A DNA stretch of 38,640 bases from Neisseria sicca 4320 (GTDB lineage: Bacteria > Pseudomonadota > Gammaproteobacteria > Burkholderiales > Neisseriaceae): the NCBI RefSeq assembly GCF_000193735.1, contig NZ_AEPF01000151.1:1-38640 (forward strand), in the 5' to 3' direction. This document shows positions 30,829 to 38,627 of the stretch, piece after piece. Numbering within the stretch: the first letter of the stretch is position 1; each line of letters opens with the position of its first letter. The position numbers and the translations under genes are program-made. The notes under the pieces are model-generated. The model saw only the letters and a list, made by a program, of their open reading frames with translations, ran no database searches and had not been told where the DNA came from.

Positions 30829-31614
30829 TTAACGGATTGCGTCTTTTAATTCTTTAGCCAACGCGCCGACGGCTTCTGCTTCGCGGCCTGCGTTGTTTTC
30901 AATTTCTTTGACGATGCGGCTGCCGACAATGACGGCATCGGCAACGGCCCCGATTTTGCGCGCGCTTTCGGCGTTGCTGATGCCGAAGCCGACGCCGATC
31001 GGGATGTCGATATACTTGCGCAAAAGCTCTATTTTACGCGAAACTTCTTCGGTATCCAAACTTGCCGCGCCGGTAACGCCTTTGAGCGAAACGTAATAGA
31101 CAAAGCCGCCTGCAACACGGGCGATGGTTTGGATGCGTTCTTCGGTCGTGGTCGGGGCAATCAGGAAAATGCAGTCGATGCCGCGCGCTTTGAGTGCGTC
31201 GTGCAGCGGGGTGATCGTTTCAACAGGGGAATCGACGGTCAGCACGCCGTCCACACCGGCCTCAGCCGCCGCTTGAGCAAATGCCTGATAACCTATTTTG
31301 TGAATCGGGTTCAGATAACCCATCAGGACGACGGGCGTGTTGCCGTTTGTTTCGCGGAAGCGGCGTACGACATTCAATACGTCGTTGAGGGAAACTTTGT
31401 TTGCCAACGCGCGCTCGGCGGCGCGCTGGATGGTCGGGCCGTCCGCCATCGGGTCGGAAAAAGGGACGCCTAATTCGAGGATGTCGGCGCCGTTTTCAAC
31501 CAAACTGTGCATCAGCGCAAGCGTGGTGTCGAGATTGGGATCGCCTACGGTGATATAGGGAATCAGGGCTTTTGCGCCGTCAAGTGCGGCAAAGGTTTGC
31601 TGGATTCTGCTCAT
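30829..31614 (-). CDS. trpA: Tryptophan synthase alpha chain
   Basis: TrpA, 261 aa, cleaves indole-3-glycerol phosphate to indole, which is passed to TrpB. Catalytic Glu47 (ILELGVPFSDP) and Asp58 (MADGPTIQ) are present, with the phosphate-binding GVGFGISNAE and VGSRIV segments. ATG 31614 follows GAGAAA; the frame is open another 33 codons without support. trpB is not adjacent, so the trp genes are split; trpA sits with accD. Confidence 0.96.
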   Translation of the reverse strand: MSRIQQTFAALDGAKALIPYITVGDPNLDTTLALMHSLVENGADILELGVPFSDPMADGPTIQRAAERALANKVSLNDVLNVVRRFRETNGNTPVVLMGYLNPIHKIGYQAFAQAAAEAGVDGVLTVDSPVETITPLHDALKARGIDCIFLIAPTTTEERIQTIARVAGGFVYYVSLKGVTGAASLDTEEVSRKIELLRKYIDIPIGVGFGISNAESARKIGAVADAVIVGSRIVKEIENNAGREAEAVGALAKELKDAIR

Positions 31615-31741
31615 CTTGATTTCTCGTTTCCGTAACGGCTGTTTCCAGCCGGTTTTCATCGACAATAAGTTGGCAAGTATAGCATTGACTGTCTGTTTCG
31701 GGCGAAACTGCATGACATTTCTGATTGTTTTCTGTATGGAA

Positions 31742-31887
31742 AGGTCGTCTGAAAAAGGGCAGGGCGGTTGTTTTACTGTTATGGAAGCCGTGATGATTTG
31801 AATTGTTGCCCATATCGGGCAGTTGCCTTCGAAAATGCTTCAACTTTCCCGCCAAATTCCGTTAATTTCCATTAAAGGTCGTCTGAA
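31742..31887 (+). repeat. Two single uptake sequences upstream of trpA
   Basis: Perfect AGGTCGTCTGAA at 31742-31753 and 31876-31887, both in the same orientation and not forming a hairpin. The gene-free divergent region 31615-31959 otherwise holds only the promoter at 31914-31919. Confidence 0.8.
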
Positions 31888-31913
31888 AGCCTTCGGTGTC
31901 ATACTTTCTCGGT

Positions 31914-31919
31914 TATAAT
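31914..31919 (+). promoter_or_regulatory. -10 element of the DUF808 gene
   Basis: Perfect TATAAT, 41 bases before the start codon; the -35 is poor (TTCGGT at 16-base spacing). Confidence 0.5.
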
Positions 31920-31959
31920 AGCCGGCTTCTTCAATCTGACCCTTTTTCGGAAATATATC

Positions 31960-32826
31960 ATGGCCTTTGCCTCGCTTTTCACCCTTTTGGACGATATTAC
32001 CGCTGTCTTGGACGACGTTGCCCTGATGACCAAAATGGCCGCCAAGAAAACGGCGGGCGTGGTCGGCGATGATTTGGCGCTCAATGCGAATCAGGTTACC
32101 GGCGTGTCGGCGGAACGCGAGCTGCCGATTATTTGGGCGGTGGCGAAAGGTTCTTTGGTGAATAAGCTGATTTTGGTGCCGCTGGCTTTGTTGCTGTCCG
32201 CCTTTTTGCCTAAGTTGATTACGCCTTTATTGATGATAGGCGGGATTTATTTGTGTTTCGAGGGTGTGGAAAAGCTGCTGCATAAGTTTCTACACCGCCA
32301 CGAAGCGCATGATGGCGAGGAAGCTGCCGCCGAAACGCTGGACGAAAAAACAAAGATTAAAGGCGCGATTCGTACGGATTTTATCCTGTCTGCCGAAATC
32401 ATTATTATTGCTTTGGGCGTGGTCGAAAAATACGACCTGATGACCCGTTCGCTGGTCATGGCGGCAATCGGCGTCGGTATGACGGTTTTTGTGTACGGTT
32501 TGGTCGGCGTCATCGTCAAGCTTGATGATTTCGGTATGTTGCTGATGCGTCAGAAAAGTACGGGCATCCAAACGGTCGGACGGGGCTTGATTGCCTTTAT
32601 GCCTTGGTTCATGCGCGGTTTGAGCGTGGTGGGTACGCTTGCCATGTTCCTTGTCGGCGGCGGTCTGATTGCGCACAACTTGGGCTTTTTGCATGATTTC
32701 TTACACGCGCAACATTGGGATAGCGGCTTGATGGAGCATATCGCCAACCTTGCCGTCGGGCTGATTGCCGGTGCTATCGCCTGCGCCGTGGCGTTGCCTT
32801 TGATGAAGCTGTTTCAAAAACACTAA
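31960..32826 (+). CDS. DUF808 (YedI-like) inner-membrane protein
   Basis: A 288-aa integral membrane protein of the DUF808/YedI family, function unknown. The N-terminus FASLFTLLDDITAVLDDVALMTKMAAKKTAGVVGDDLALNA is highly characteristic of the family. TM segments lie at about 75-105, 140-160, 165-190, 215-240 and 255-285. GVSAERELPIIWAVAKGS is also conserved. Full length. A weak CGGA precedes the ATG. Confidence 0.87.
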   Translation: MAFASLFTLLDDITAVLDDVALMTKMAAKKTAGVVGDDLALNANQVTGVSAERELPIIWAVAKGSLVNKLILVPLALLLSAFLPKLITPLLMIGGIYLCFEGVEKLLHKFLHRHEAHDGEEAAAETLDEKTKIKGAIRTDFILSAEIIIIALGVVEKYDLMTRSLVMAAIGVGMTVFVYGLVGVIVKLDDFGMLLMRQKSTGIQTVGRGLIAFMPWFMRGLSVVGTLAMFLVGGGLIAHNLGFLHDFLHAQHWDSGLMEHIANLAVGLIAGAIACAVALPLMKLFQKH

Positions 32827-32833
32827 ACAACCG

Positions 32834-32890
32834 ATACGTCGTCTGAAAATGGTTCAACTTTGTTGAGGCTGTATTTTCAGACGACCTCTT
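32834..32890. terminator. Inverted uptake-sequence pair between DUF808 gene and lnt
   Basis: ACGTCGTCTGAA (32836-32847) and TTCAGACGACCT (32876-32887) around a 28-base loop, followed by CTTATTTTCTTTT. Confidence 0.65.
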
Positions 32891-32907
32891 ATTTTCTTTT
32901 CTCTGCA

Positions 32908-34449
32908 ATGAACATTTTCCGCAAACTTGAACAATATTGGCAGCATCCTGTGCTGTACTGGCCGCTGGTGATCCTGATTGCCGCCGCCACGCCGTTGACT
33001 TTCGCGCCTTATTACCATTTTTGGCTGATGCCTTTGCTGTTTGGCGCGCTGATCCGACTGATTGAACTGCGTCCGCGCTTTGCCGTTTCTACCGCCTATC
33101 TGTTTGGGCTGATTGCGTATACGACACAGTTTTATTGGATACATACCGCGCTGCACGATGTTTCCGGCTTGCCTAATTTATACGCGATTCCGCTGACTTT
33201 CCTGCTGCCTGCGTTTCTCGCGCTGTATCCTGCCGCCTGTTTTTGGCTGTGGAAGAAATTTCATCTGCCGCGCTGGGTTAAGGTCGGCATCGTTTTGCCG
33301 ATTTTGTGGACTCTGGCGGAATTTGCCCGCGAACGCCTGTTGACCGGCTTCGGCTGGGGTGCGCTCGGCTATTCCCAAATCGTCAAAGAAAGCCCGCTTG
33401 CCGGCTTTGCACCTTTGGGCGGTATTCATCTGGTTACGCTTGCGACGGCATTTGTCAGCGCGTGGCTGGTGTTGCTGATTGACAATACAGGTCGTCTGAA
33501 ACGACGCCTGCTGCCGATGTGCATGATTGTTATGTTGTGTACCGTCGGCTTTATCGCTCAGCAAGCCGACTTTACTAGACCCGACGGCAGCACCAGTACC
33601 GTCGCGCTGGTGCAAGGCAATATCGAGCAGAGCCTGAAATGGGACGAAGAACAAGTCGTCCCCACCATTCAGAAATACTACGGTCAAATCAGCAAAACAT
33701 CTGCCGACATCGTTATCCTGCCAGAAACCGCATTGCCTGTGATGCGTCAGGATTTGCCGGAAAACATCCTGACGCAGTTTGCCGAACAGGCGCGCACGAA
33801 CGGCAGCGCGTTGGCGGTCGGTATCGGTCAATATACCGCAGACGGCAGCGGATACGAAAACGCCGTAATCAATTTGAGCGACTACGATGATATTTCAGAC
33901 GACCTCCCGTATTACGCCAAGAATCATTTAGTTCCCTTTGGCGAATACAAACCGCTGCCTTTTCTGACCGAACCGCTGTATAAGCTGATGAATATGCCGC
34001 TTGCCGACTTCCGTCGCGGCGGGGCAGCACAGGCTCCCTTAACCATGAAAGGTCAAAAAGTCGCCTTTAATATCTGCTATGAAGACGGCTTCGGCGACGA
34101 ACTCATCGCCACCGCCAAAAACGCTACGCTGCTTGCCAACGTCAGCAATATGGCATGGTATGGCGATTCCAACGCGATGTATCAACAGCTTCAGCAGTCC
34201 CAAGCCCGCGCGATGGAGCTTGGACGCTATATGGTTCGCGCCACCAATACCGGTGCAACCGCCATTATTTCCCCTAAAGGCAGCATCATTGCTGAGAGTG
34301 AACCCAATACCGATGCCGTCTTGGAAGGACATGTCAAAGGCTATGTCGGCGAAACCCCTTATATGAAGGCAGGCGGTTCGCTGTGGCTGATCGGGGTATT
34401 GTCGATTATTGCCATCACACTGTTTTTAATCAGGAAAAAAGCAGATTGA
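32908..34449 (+). CDS. lnt: Apolipoprotein N-acyltransferase
   Basis: Lnt, 513 aa, adds the third acyl chain to the N-terminal cysteine of lipoproteins in the inner membrane. About seven TM helices in the first ~215 residues plus a C-terminal one (from ~492) enclose a periplasmic nitrilase domain. The catalytic triad is visible: Glu273 (LPETALP), Lys338 (KNHLVPFGEYKP) and Cys390 (FNICYEDGF). Two perfect uptake sequences lie inside the gene (33489-33500 in the fourth-to-sixth TM linker; 33894-33905, read as ISDDLP). I chose ATG 32908; an earlier TTG at 32860 would overlap the hairpin. The ribosome binding site is weak. Confidence 0.95.
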   Translation: MNIFRKLEQYWQHPVLYWPLVILIAAATPLTFAPYYHFWLMPLLFGALIRLIELRPRFAVSTAYLFGLIAYTTQFYWIHTALHDVSGLPNLYAIPLTFLLPAFLALYPAACFWLWKKFHLPRWVKVGIVLPILWTLAEFARERLLTGFGWGALGYSQIVKESPLAGFAPLGGIHLVTLATAFVSAWLVLLIDNTGRLKRRLLPMCMIVMLCTVGFIAQQADFTRPDGSTSTVALVQGNIEQSLKWDEEQVVPTIQKYYGQISKTSADIVILPETALPVMRQDLPENILTQFAEQARTNGSALAVGIGQYTADGSGYENAVINLSDYDDISDDLPYYAKNHLVPFGEYKPLPFLTEPLYKLMNMPLADFRRGGAAQAPLTMKGQKVAFNICYEDGFGDELIATAKNATLLANVSNMAWYGDSNAMYQQLQQSQARAMELGRYMVRATNTGATAIISPKGSIIAESEPNTDAVLEGHVKGYVGETPYMKAGGSLWLIGVLSIIAITLFLIRKKAD

Positions 34450-34456
34450 GTTTGAG

Positions 34457-34487
34457 AAAACGGTCTTTTTATAAGGCCGTTTTTCTT
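34457..34487 (+). terminator. Terminator of lnt
   Basis: Stem AAAACGGTCTT (34457-34467) with AAGGCCGTTTT (34473-34483), one G-T wobble, 5-base loop and a T-run. It is one of the few gene ends without an uptake sequence. Confidence 0.82.
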
Positions 34488-34498
34488 GAAATTAATTA

Positions 34499-34527
34499 TT
34501 TACATACAAGAATGTTTGTAATATACT
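34499..34527 (+). promoter_or_regulatory. Upstream promoter of rpoH
   Basis: TTTACA (34499-34504), 17-base spacer, TATACT (34522-34527). The start would leave a leader of about 190 bases, in keeping with long rpoH leaders in other bacteria. Confidence 0.65.
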
Positions 34528-34655
34528 GAACTTATTCCCAGTAAACCAGTCAAATTTTCAAAATCAATCGAGTTTTATAAAAGATAAAAATTCACCTATC
34601 AAACAGTCTTTTACAGAAAAAGGCATTTGACAGCATACGATAGGGCAACAGGCAG

Positions 34656-34664
34656 TGATATACT
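34656..34664 (+). promoter_or_regulatory. Possible second rpoH promoter (extended -10)
   Basis: TGA followed by TATACT (34659-34664), 59 bases before rpoH; no suitable -35 (a TTGACA at 34627-34632 is too far away). Confidence 0.4.
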
Positions 34665-34722
34665 GCACGGCAAACAACAAGTAAACAACAGTCTCTGCAT
34701 CATATAAAGGAAAGCACCTCTT

Positions 34723-35586
34723 ATGAACAACGCCTTTGCATTACCCGTCATTCACAGCGGCAACGGCAGCCTTGAGCAATACATTCACACTGTTAACAGC
34801 ATTCCCATGTTGACGCCCGAAGAAGAAAGCCAACTCGCGGAGCGTCAGCAAAAAGGCGACCTTAACGCCGCCAAACAACTCATTCTTTCCCATTTGCGCG
34901 TCGTCGTATCCATCGCACGAGGCTACGACGGCTATGGACTGAACCAGGCCGACCTGATCCAAGAAGGCAACATCGGACTGATGAAAGCGGTCAAACGCTA
35001 CGAGCCTAGTCGTGGCGCACGCCTGTTTTCATTTGCCGTACACTGGATTAAGGCCGAAATCCACGAGTTTATCCTGCGCAACTGGCGACTGGTGCGCGTG
35101 GCGACCACCAAGCCGCAACGCAAACTGTTCTTCAATCTGCGCAGCATGCGTAAAAACCTGAATGCCTTGTCTCCGAAAGAAGCGCAAGACATCGCCGACG
35201 ATTTGGGCGTAAAATTGTCTGAAGTCATGGAAATGGAACAACGCATGACCGGACACGACATCGCCATCATGGCGGACAACAACGACGACGAAGATAGCTT
35301 CGCCCCCATCGACTGGCTTGCCGACCACGATGCCGAACCCAGCCGCCAACTGTCCAAACAAGCCCATTACGCCCTGCAAACCGAAGGTCTGCAAAACGCA
35401 TTGGCGCAATTGGACGACCGCAGCCGCCGTATCGTAGAAAGCCGCTGGCTGCAAGACGATGGCGGATTGACTCTGCACGAATTGGCAGCCGAATACGGCG
35501 TATCTGCCGAGCGCATCCGCCAAATCGAAGCCAAAGCCATGCAAAAACTGCGCGGTTTCCTCGCGGAAGAAGCTGAAGCGGTTTAA
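34723..35586 (+). CDS. rpoH: RNA polymerase heat-shock sigma factor (sigma-32)
   Basis: RpoH, 287 aa. Region 1.2 (LEQYIHTVNSIPMLTPEEE), region 2 with the -10 recognition segment (DLIQEGNIGLMKAVKRYEPSRGARLFSFAVHWIKAEIHEFILRNWRLV), the RpoH box TTKPQRKLFFNLR, and region 4 helix-turn-helix (LTLHELAAEYGVSAERIRQIEAKAMQKLRG) are all present. It directs chaperone and protease genes. AAAGGA precedes the ATG. Monocistronic. Confidence 0.97.
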   Translation: MNNAFALPVIHSGNGSLEQYIHTVNSIPMLTPEEESQLAERQQKGDLNAAKQLILSHLRVVVSIARGYDGYGLNQADLIQEGNIGLMKAVKRYEPSRGARLFSFAVHWIKAEIHEFILRNWRLVRVATTKPQRKLFFNLRSMRKNLNALSPKEAQDIADDLGVKLSEVMEMEQRMTGHDIAIMADNNDDEDSFAPIDWLADHDAEPSRQLSKQAHYALQTEGLQNALAQLDDRSRRIVESRWLQDDGGLTLHELAAEYGVSAERIRQIEAKAMQKLRGFLAEEAEAV

Positions 35587-35642
35587 GAAACAAAACAGGT
35601 CATTAGGTTTAAAGAACAAAACAGTTCAGTAGAAGGAAAAAG

Positions 35643-35687
35643 AAAGGTCGTCTGAAACCCGAAATATCGGTTTCAGACGACCTTCTT
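35643..35687. terminator. Inverted uptake-sequence pair between rpoH and yqeY
   Basis: Copies at 35645-35656 and 35672-35683 in a ~19-bp stem between convergent genes. Confidence 0.8.
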
Positions 35688-35747
35688 GTTTTGTTGAATA
35701 CACTTGGGCACGAGCTATTTGGTCTAATAGCTGGTATTTAATTGTAA

Positions 35748-36194
35748 TTACGAACTTAATTCATCTTTGAGGATTTTGTTGACTTCACCCATATCGGCTT
35801 TGCCTTCAATCTGAGTTTCCAGAACGCTCATTGCTGTGTTTAAATCAGTCAAATCGGAAGCCCCTGTCATGGCGACTACGGTTTCCACGGCAGTACGGAT
35901 TTCTTCTTCAGACATCATTTGCGGCAGATAGCGGTGCAGGATTTCGATTTCGGCATTTTCCTTATCTGCTAAGTCTTGACGGCCTGCTTCGGCGTTGATG
36001 TTGGAACTGTCTTTGCGCTGGTTGGCCATTTGGGTGATGATGGCAATTACTTTTTCGTCATCGGCTTCCGTACGCTCGTCCACTTCGAATCGTTTGATGG
36101 CGTCATCGATCAGGCGGATAGTGCTTAAAGCCGTTTCATCTTTGGCAAGCATCGCTGTTTTCATATCTTCTGCTAACTGTACTTTTAGGCTCAT
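35748..36194 (-). CDS. yqeY: GatB/YqeY-domain protein
   Basis: A 148-aa YqeY-family protein, homologous to the tail domain of the amidotransferase subunit GatB; its role is uncertain, possibly tRNA-related. It is typical throughout: LAEDMKTAMLAKDETALSTIRLID, QRKDSSNINAEAGRQDLADKENAEIEILHRYLPQMMSEEEI, and the C-terminal GKADMGEVNKILKDEL. It follows rpsU, as in many proteobacteria (rpsU-yqeY-dnaG-rpoD), though dnaG is not next here. ATG 36194 is chosen; the ribosome binding site is weak and the open frame extends 21 codons upstream. Confidence 0.88.
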   Translation of the reverse strand: MSLKVQLAEDMKTAMLAKDETALSTIRLIDDAIKRFEVDERTEADDEKVIAIITQMANQRKDSSNINAEAGRQDLADKENAEIEILHRYLPQMMSEEEIRTAVETVVAMTGASDLTDLNTAMSVLETQIEGKADMGEVNKILKDELSS

Positions 36195-36334
36195 AGGATT
36201 ACTTTCAGAAAAATTAGATATTTTGTTGCAAGCATTGCTAATATTGTAGTGCTGCATAATAGTAAAAAGTTCTTCATGGCACCTTTCAACCCTTTTATTT
36301 TGTTAAACTTATTTTATAGGTCTTAAAGATGCAT

Positions 36335-36375
36335 GGAAAACAAAACACACCGCAGGGAAATCCTCACAGTGTGTT
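36335..36375 (-). terminator. Terminator between rpsU and yqeY
   Basis: AACACAC (36344-36350) pairs with GTGTGTT (36369-36375) and the inner bases can extend the stem with wobbles; on the minus strand TTTTGTTTT follows. It may let only part of the transcripts run into yqeY. Confidence 0.6.
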
Positions 36376-36412
36376 GCGACGACATAACAGTTTCAGAACT
36401 GCAATAGACGTG

Positions 36413-36625
36413 TTAATACATTTTAGGAGGCAGTTTTTGGCTGCGCAGGCGTTTTTGCAGACGTTTTACGGCTGCGGCTTTTTTGCGTTTGCGCTCGGTA
36501 GTCGGTTTTTCGTAAGCTTCACGGGCGCGCAGCTCGGTTAACAGGCCGGTTTTTTCTACGGCACGTTTGAAACGGCGCATGGCTACTTCGAAGGGTTCGT
36601 TCTCTTTAACGCGGATTGCAGGCAT
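36413..36625 (-). CDS. rpsU: 30S ribosomal protein S21
   Basis: bS21, 70 aa, very basic, sits by the 3' end of 16S rRNA near the anti-Shine-Dalgarno. Residues 1-70 read MPAIRVKENEPFEVAMRRFKR..., with the arginine/lysine-rich helix typical of S21. ATG 36625 follows AAAGGAAA. The in-frame extension upstream is leader, not protein. It has a ~200-base leader with unusual features (see 36658-36773). Confidence 0.97.
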   Translation of the reverse strand: MPAIRVKENEPFEVAMRRFKRAVEKTGLLTELRAREAYEKPTTERKRKKAAAVKRLQKRLRSQKLPPKMY

Positions 36626-36657
36626 TTTATTTCCTTTAAATAAATTTAATTCTGGTT

Positions 36658-36773
36658 TCAAACCGCCGAAAGGGATAAAGGTAAAAAAGGCGGCTTGTAA
36701 AAAAAGTGGTTGTTTGTATCTCGGGTGTCTTGCGACCGGCGGGATACGCGCCGTGATGTAAACATCACCTCCT
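36658..36773 (-). promoter_or_regulatory. rpsU leader: extended SD, hairpin and 35-codon ORF
   Basis: On the minus strand AGGAGGTGAT (36773-36764) is complementary to the full 10 bases at the 16S rRNA 3' end. Its last bases form a hairpin GTGATG-TTTA-CATCAC (36768-36753). An ATG within it opens a 35-codon frame (MFTSRRVSRRSQ...) ending at 36658, 32 bases before the rpsU start. The SD-to-ATG distance (2 bases) is too short for good initiation, so the ORF may not be translated. Confidence 0.4.
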
Positions 36774-36829
36774 AACAAGTCGGCTTGGCGCCGGGTATGC
36801 CGTCGATGCGGCTGCAAATGAATTGCGGG

Positions 36830-36858
36830 ATTATCTTTGATTAGGCAGTTACTGTCAA
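36830..36858 (-). promoter_or_regulatory. Promoter of rpsU
   Basis: Minus strand: perfect TTGACA, 17-base spacer, GATAAT. The transcript would carry a leader of about 200 bases before the S21 start codon. Confidence 0.75.
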
Positions 36859-36938
36859 GCTGGTGGATTGTCTGAAAAACAGTATCGGGGTTTCGGAAAC
36901 CTTTTTTAAACATCCGACACCAGTCGCATTAATTTGCG

Positions 36939-36944
36939 TATAAT
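36939..36944 (+). promoter_or_regulatory. -10 element of grxD
   Basis: Perfect TATAAT 48 bases before the grxD start; the -35 (GACACC) is weak. The divergent rpsU promoter starts about 80 bases away. Confidence 0.55.
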
Positions 36945-36991
36945 GGCGCAACTCTTGATTAACCGACTATGTCAGTAAGGAATACCACACC

Positions 36992-37303
36992 ATGACCTCT
37001 ATTCATGACCAAATTAAAGAAGTTGTTACCACCCACCGCGTTGTTTTGTTTATGAAAGGCACTAAGCAGTTCCCGCAATGCGGTTTCTCATCCCGCGCCG
37101 TTCAAATTCTTAATGCCGCAGGTTGTACCGACTATGTAACCGTTAATGTTTTGGAAAACGATGCCGTCCGCCAAGGCATTAAGGAATACAGCGATTGGCC
37201 GACCATCCCGCAACTTTACGTCAACGGCGAGTTTGTCGGCGGTTCCGATATTTTGATGGAAATGTACGAAGCCGGTGAATTGCAAGATTTGCTGAAAGCT
37301 TGA
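36992..37303 (+). CDS. grxD: Monothiol glutaredoxin Grx4
   Basis: A 103-aa CGFS-type glutaredoxin (Cys30 in FPQCGFSSRAV), which binds a [2Fe-2S] cluster with glutathione and delivers it to target proteins; not a general disulfide reductase. WPTIPQLYVNGEFVGGSDIL is the glutathione/cluster site. Full length. AAGGA precedes the ATG. Confidence 0.95.
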   Translation: MTSIHDQIKEVVTTHRVVLFMKGTKQFPQCGFSSRAVQILNAAGCTDYVTVNVLENDAVRQGIKEYSDWPTIPQLYVNGEFVGGSDILMEMYEAGELQDLLKA

Positions 37304-37314
37304 TGAAATATAGC

Positions 37315-37351
37315 AAAAGGTCGTCTGAAAACTTTTTCAGACGACCTTTTT
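37315..37351 (+). terminator. Terminator of grxD (inverted uptake-sequence pair)
   Basis: Copies at 37318-37329 and 37336-37347 with a minimal loop and A/T runs on both sides, followed by TTTTT. Confidence 0.82.
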
Positions 37352-37366
37352 CCGTGTTCTGCCTGC

Positions 37367-37395
37367 TTTTCCGAGTATTCAAAAAAAAGTATAAT
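37367..37395 (+). promoter_or_regulatory. Promoter of upp
   Basis: TATAAT (37390-37395) with TTTTCC (37367-37372) at 17-base spacing; 35 bases before the upp start. Confidence 0.55.
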
Positions 37396-37429
37396 TACGC
37401 CCATTCAAAAACAATCCGAGGCCTGCCAA

Positions 37430-38056
37430 ATGAACGTAACCGTTATCAATCACCCCCTTGTCCGCCACAAACTCACGCTCATGCGCGAGGCCGATTGCAG
37501 CACTTACAAATTCCGCACCCTCACTACCGAGCTGGCGCGCCTGATGGCTTACGAGGCCAGCCGTGATTTTGAAGTTGAAAAGTACATTATCGACGGCTGG
37601 TGCGGTCAAATCGAAGGCGACCGCATCAAGGGCAAAACCTTGACCGTCGTGCCGATTTTGCGTGCCGGTTTGGGTATGCTCGACGGCGTGCTCGACCTGA
37701 TTCCGACCGCCAAAATCAGCGTGGTCGGATTGCAGCGCGACGAAGAAACGCTCAAACCCGTTTCTTATTTTGAAAAATTCGTGGACAGCATGGACGAGCG
37801 TCCCGCGTTGATTATCGACCCCATGCTCGCTACCGGCGGCTCTATGGTTGCTACCATTGATTTGTTGAAGGCGAAAGGCTGCAAAAATATCAAAGCCTTG
37901 GTGCTCGTTGCCGCACCCGAAGGCGTCAAAGCCGTCAATGAAGCGCATCCCGACGTTACCATCTACACCGCCGCCCTCGACAGCCATCTGAACGAAAACG
38001 GCTACATCATCCCCGGCTTGGGCGATGCGGGCGATAAGATTTTCGGTACGCGCTGA
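37430..38056 (+). CDS. upp: Uracil phosphoribosyltransferase
   Basis: Upp, 208 aa, salvages uracil with PRPP to UMP. The PRPP-binding signature is VDSMDERPALIIDPMLATGGSM, the uracil loop is near the C-terminus (NENGYIIPGLGDAGDKIFGTR), and VPILRAGLGMLDGVL is also typical. Full length. GAGG precedes the ATG. Monocistronic. Confidence 0.97.
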   Translation: MNVTVINHPLVRHKLTLMREADCSTYKFRTLTTELARLMAYEASRDFEVEKYIIDGWCGQIEGDRIKGKTLTVVPILRAGLGMLDGVLDLIPTAKISVVGLQRDEETLKPVSYFEKFVDSMDERPALIIDPMLATGGSMVATIDLLKAKGCKNIKALVLVAAPEGVKAVNEAHPDVTIYTAALDSHLNENGYIIPGLGDAGDKIFGTR

Positions 38057-38065
38057 TTCGTGATT

Positions 38066-38109
38066 TGAGGTCGTCTGAAACTGAATGTATGGGTTTCAGA
38101 CGACCTTTT
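38066..38109 (+). terminator. Inverted uptake-sequence pair after upp
   Basis: Copies at 38068-38079 and 38095-38106, followed by TTTTC; a Correia element begins just after. Confidence 0.78.
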
Positions 38110-38110
38110 C

Positions 38111-38266
38111 ATAGTGGATTAACTTTAAATCAGGACAAGGCGACGAAGCCGCAGACAGTACAGATAGTACGGAACCGATTCACTTGGTGCTTCAGCACCT
38201 TAGAGAATCGTTCTCTTTGAGCTAAGGCGAGGCAACACCGTACTGGTTTAAATTTAATCCACTATA
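38111..38266 (+). repeat. Second full-length Correia repeat element
   Basis: A 156-bp element between ATAGTGGATTAA and TTAATCCACTATA, nearly identical to 2967-3123 but in the opposite orientation (starts TCAGGACAAGGCGACG). It lies 44 bases before the broken DUF2322 gene and directly after the upp terminator. Correia ends can contribute promoters or bind IHF, so it may affect that gene. Confidence 0.93.
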
Positions 38267-38309
38267 CAAGGTATTTTTCGTTGAAAATCCCATGTTAGAA
38301 AGGACACAC

Positions 38310-38627
38310 ATGAGCTTCCAAGACAACCTCGCCGCCATGCCTGACATCGGTCATTTGAGCGGACTCGACATCCTCGACGCACAAGGCAAAGCCGTCCATC
38401 ACATTCCCAATGCGCCCGGCAAGCAAGGCTCGCTGAAACTCTACAACGCTTTGGGATTGAATTTCGGCGGCAAACTCGATGCCGCCGCCGCCGCGCAGGG
38501 TTTGGACTGGTTTGCCTAACACGTTGCCGATGCGCAAGTCAATCCGGGCAAACATCCCAATATCGATCTGCTGTTGCAAGTGAAAAACGAAAATCTCAGA
38601 TTGCTTCTAAAGCCGGTTAACGCTTAA
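38310..38627 (+). pseudogene. DUF2322-family gene interrupted by a stop codon
   Basis: Starting from ATG 38310 (AAAGGA upstream), the frame encodes MSFQDNLAAMPDIGHLSGLD... of the DUF2322 family, function unknown. TAA at 38517-38519 stops it after 69 codons. The same frame then continues with clear family sequence (HVADAQVNPGKHPNIDLLLQV...) to a second TAA at 38625-38627, for a total of 105 codons, the expected length. A GAA-to-TAA change would explain it. No frameshift is needed, so it is a simple nonsense mutation, or a sequencing error. The mutated codon falls between GLDWFA and HVADA. Confidence 0.8.
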
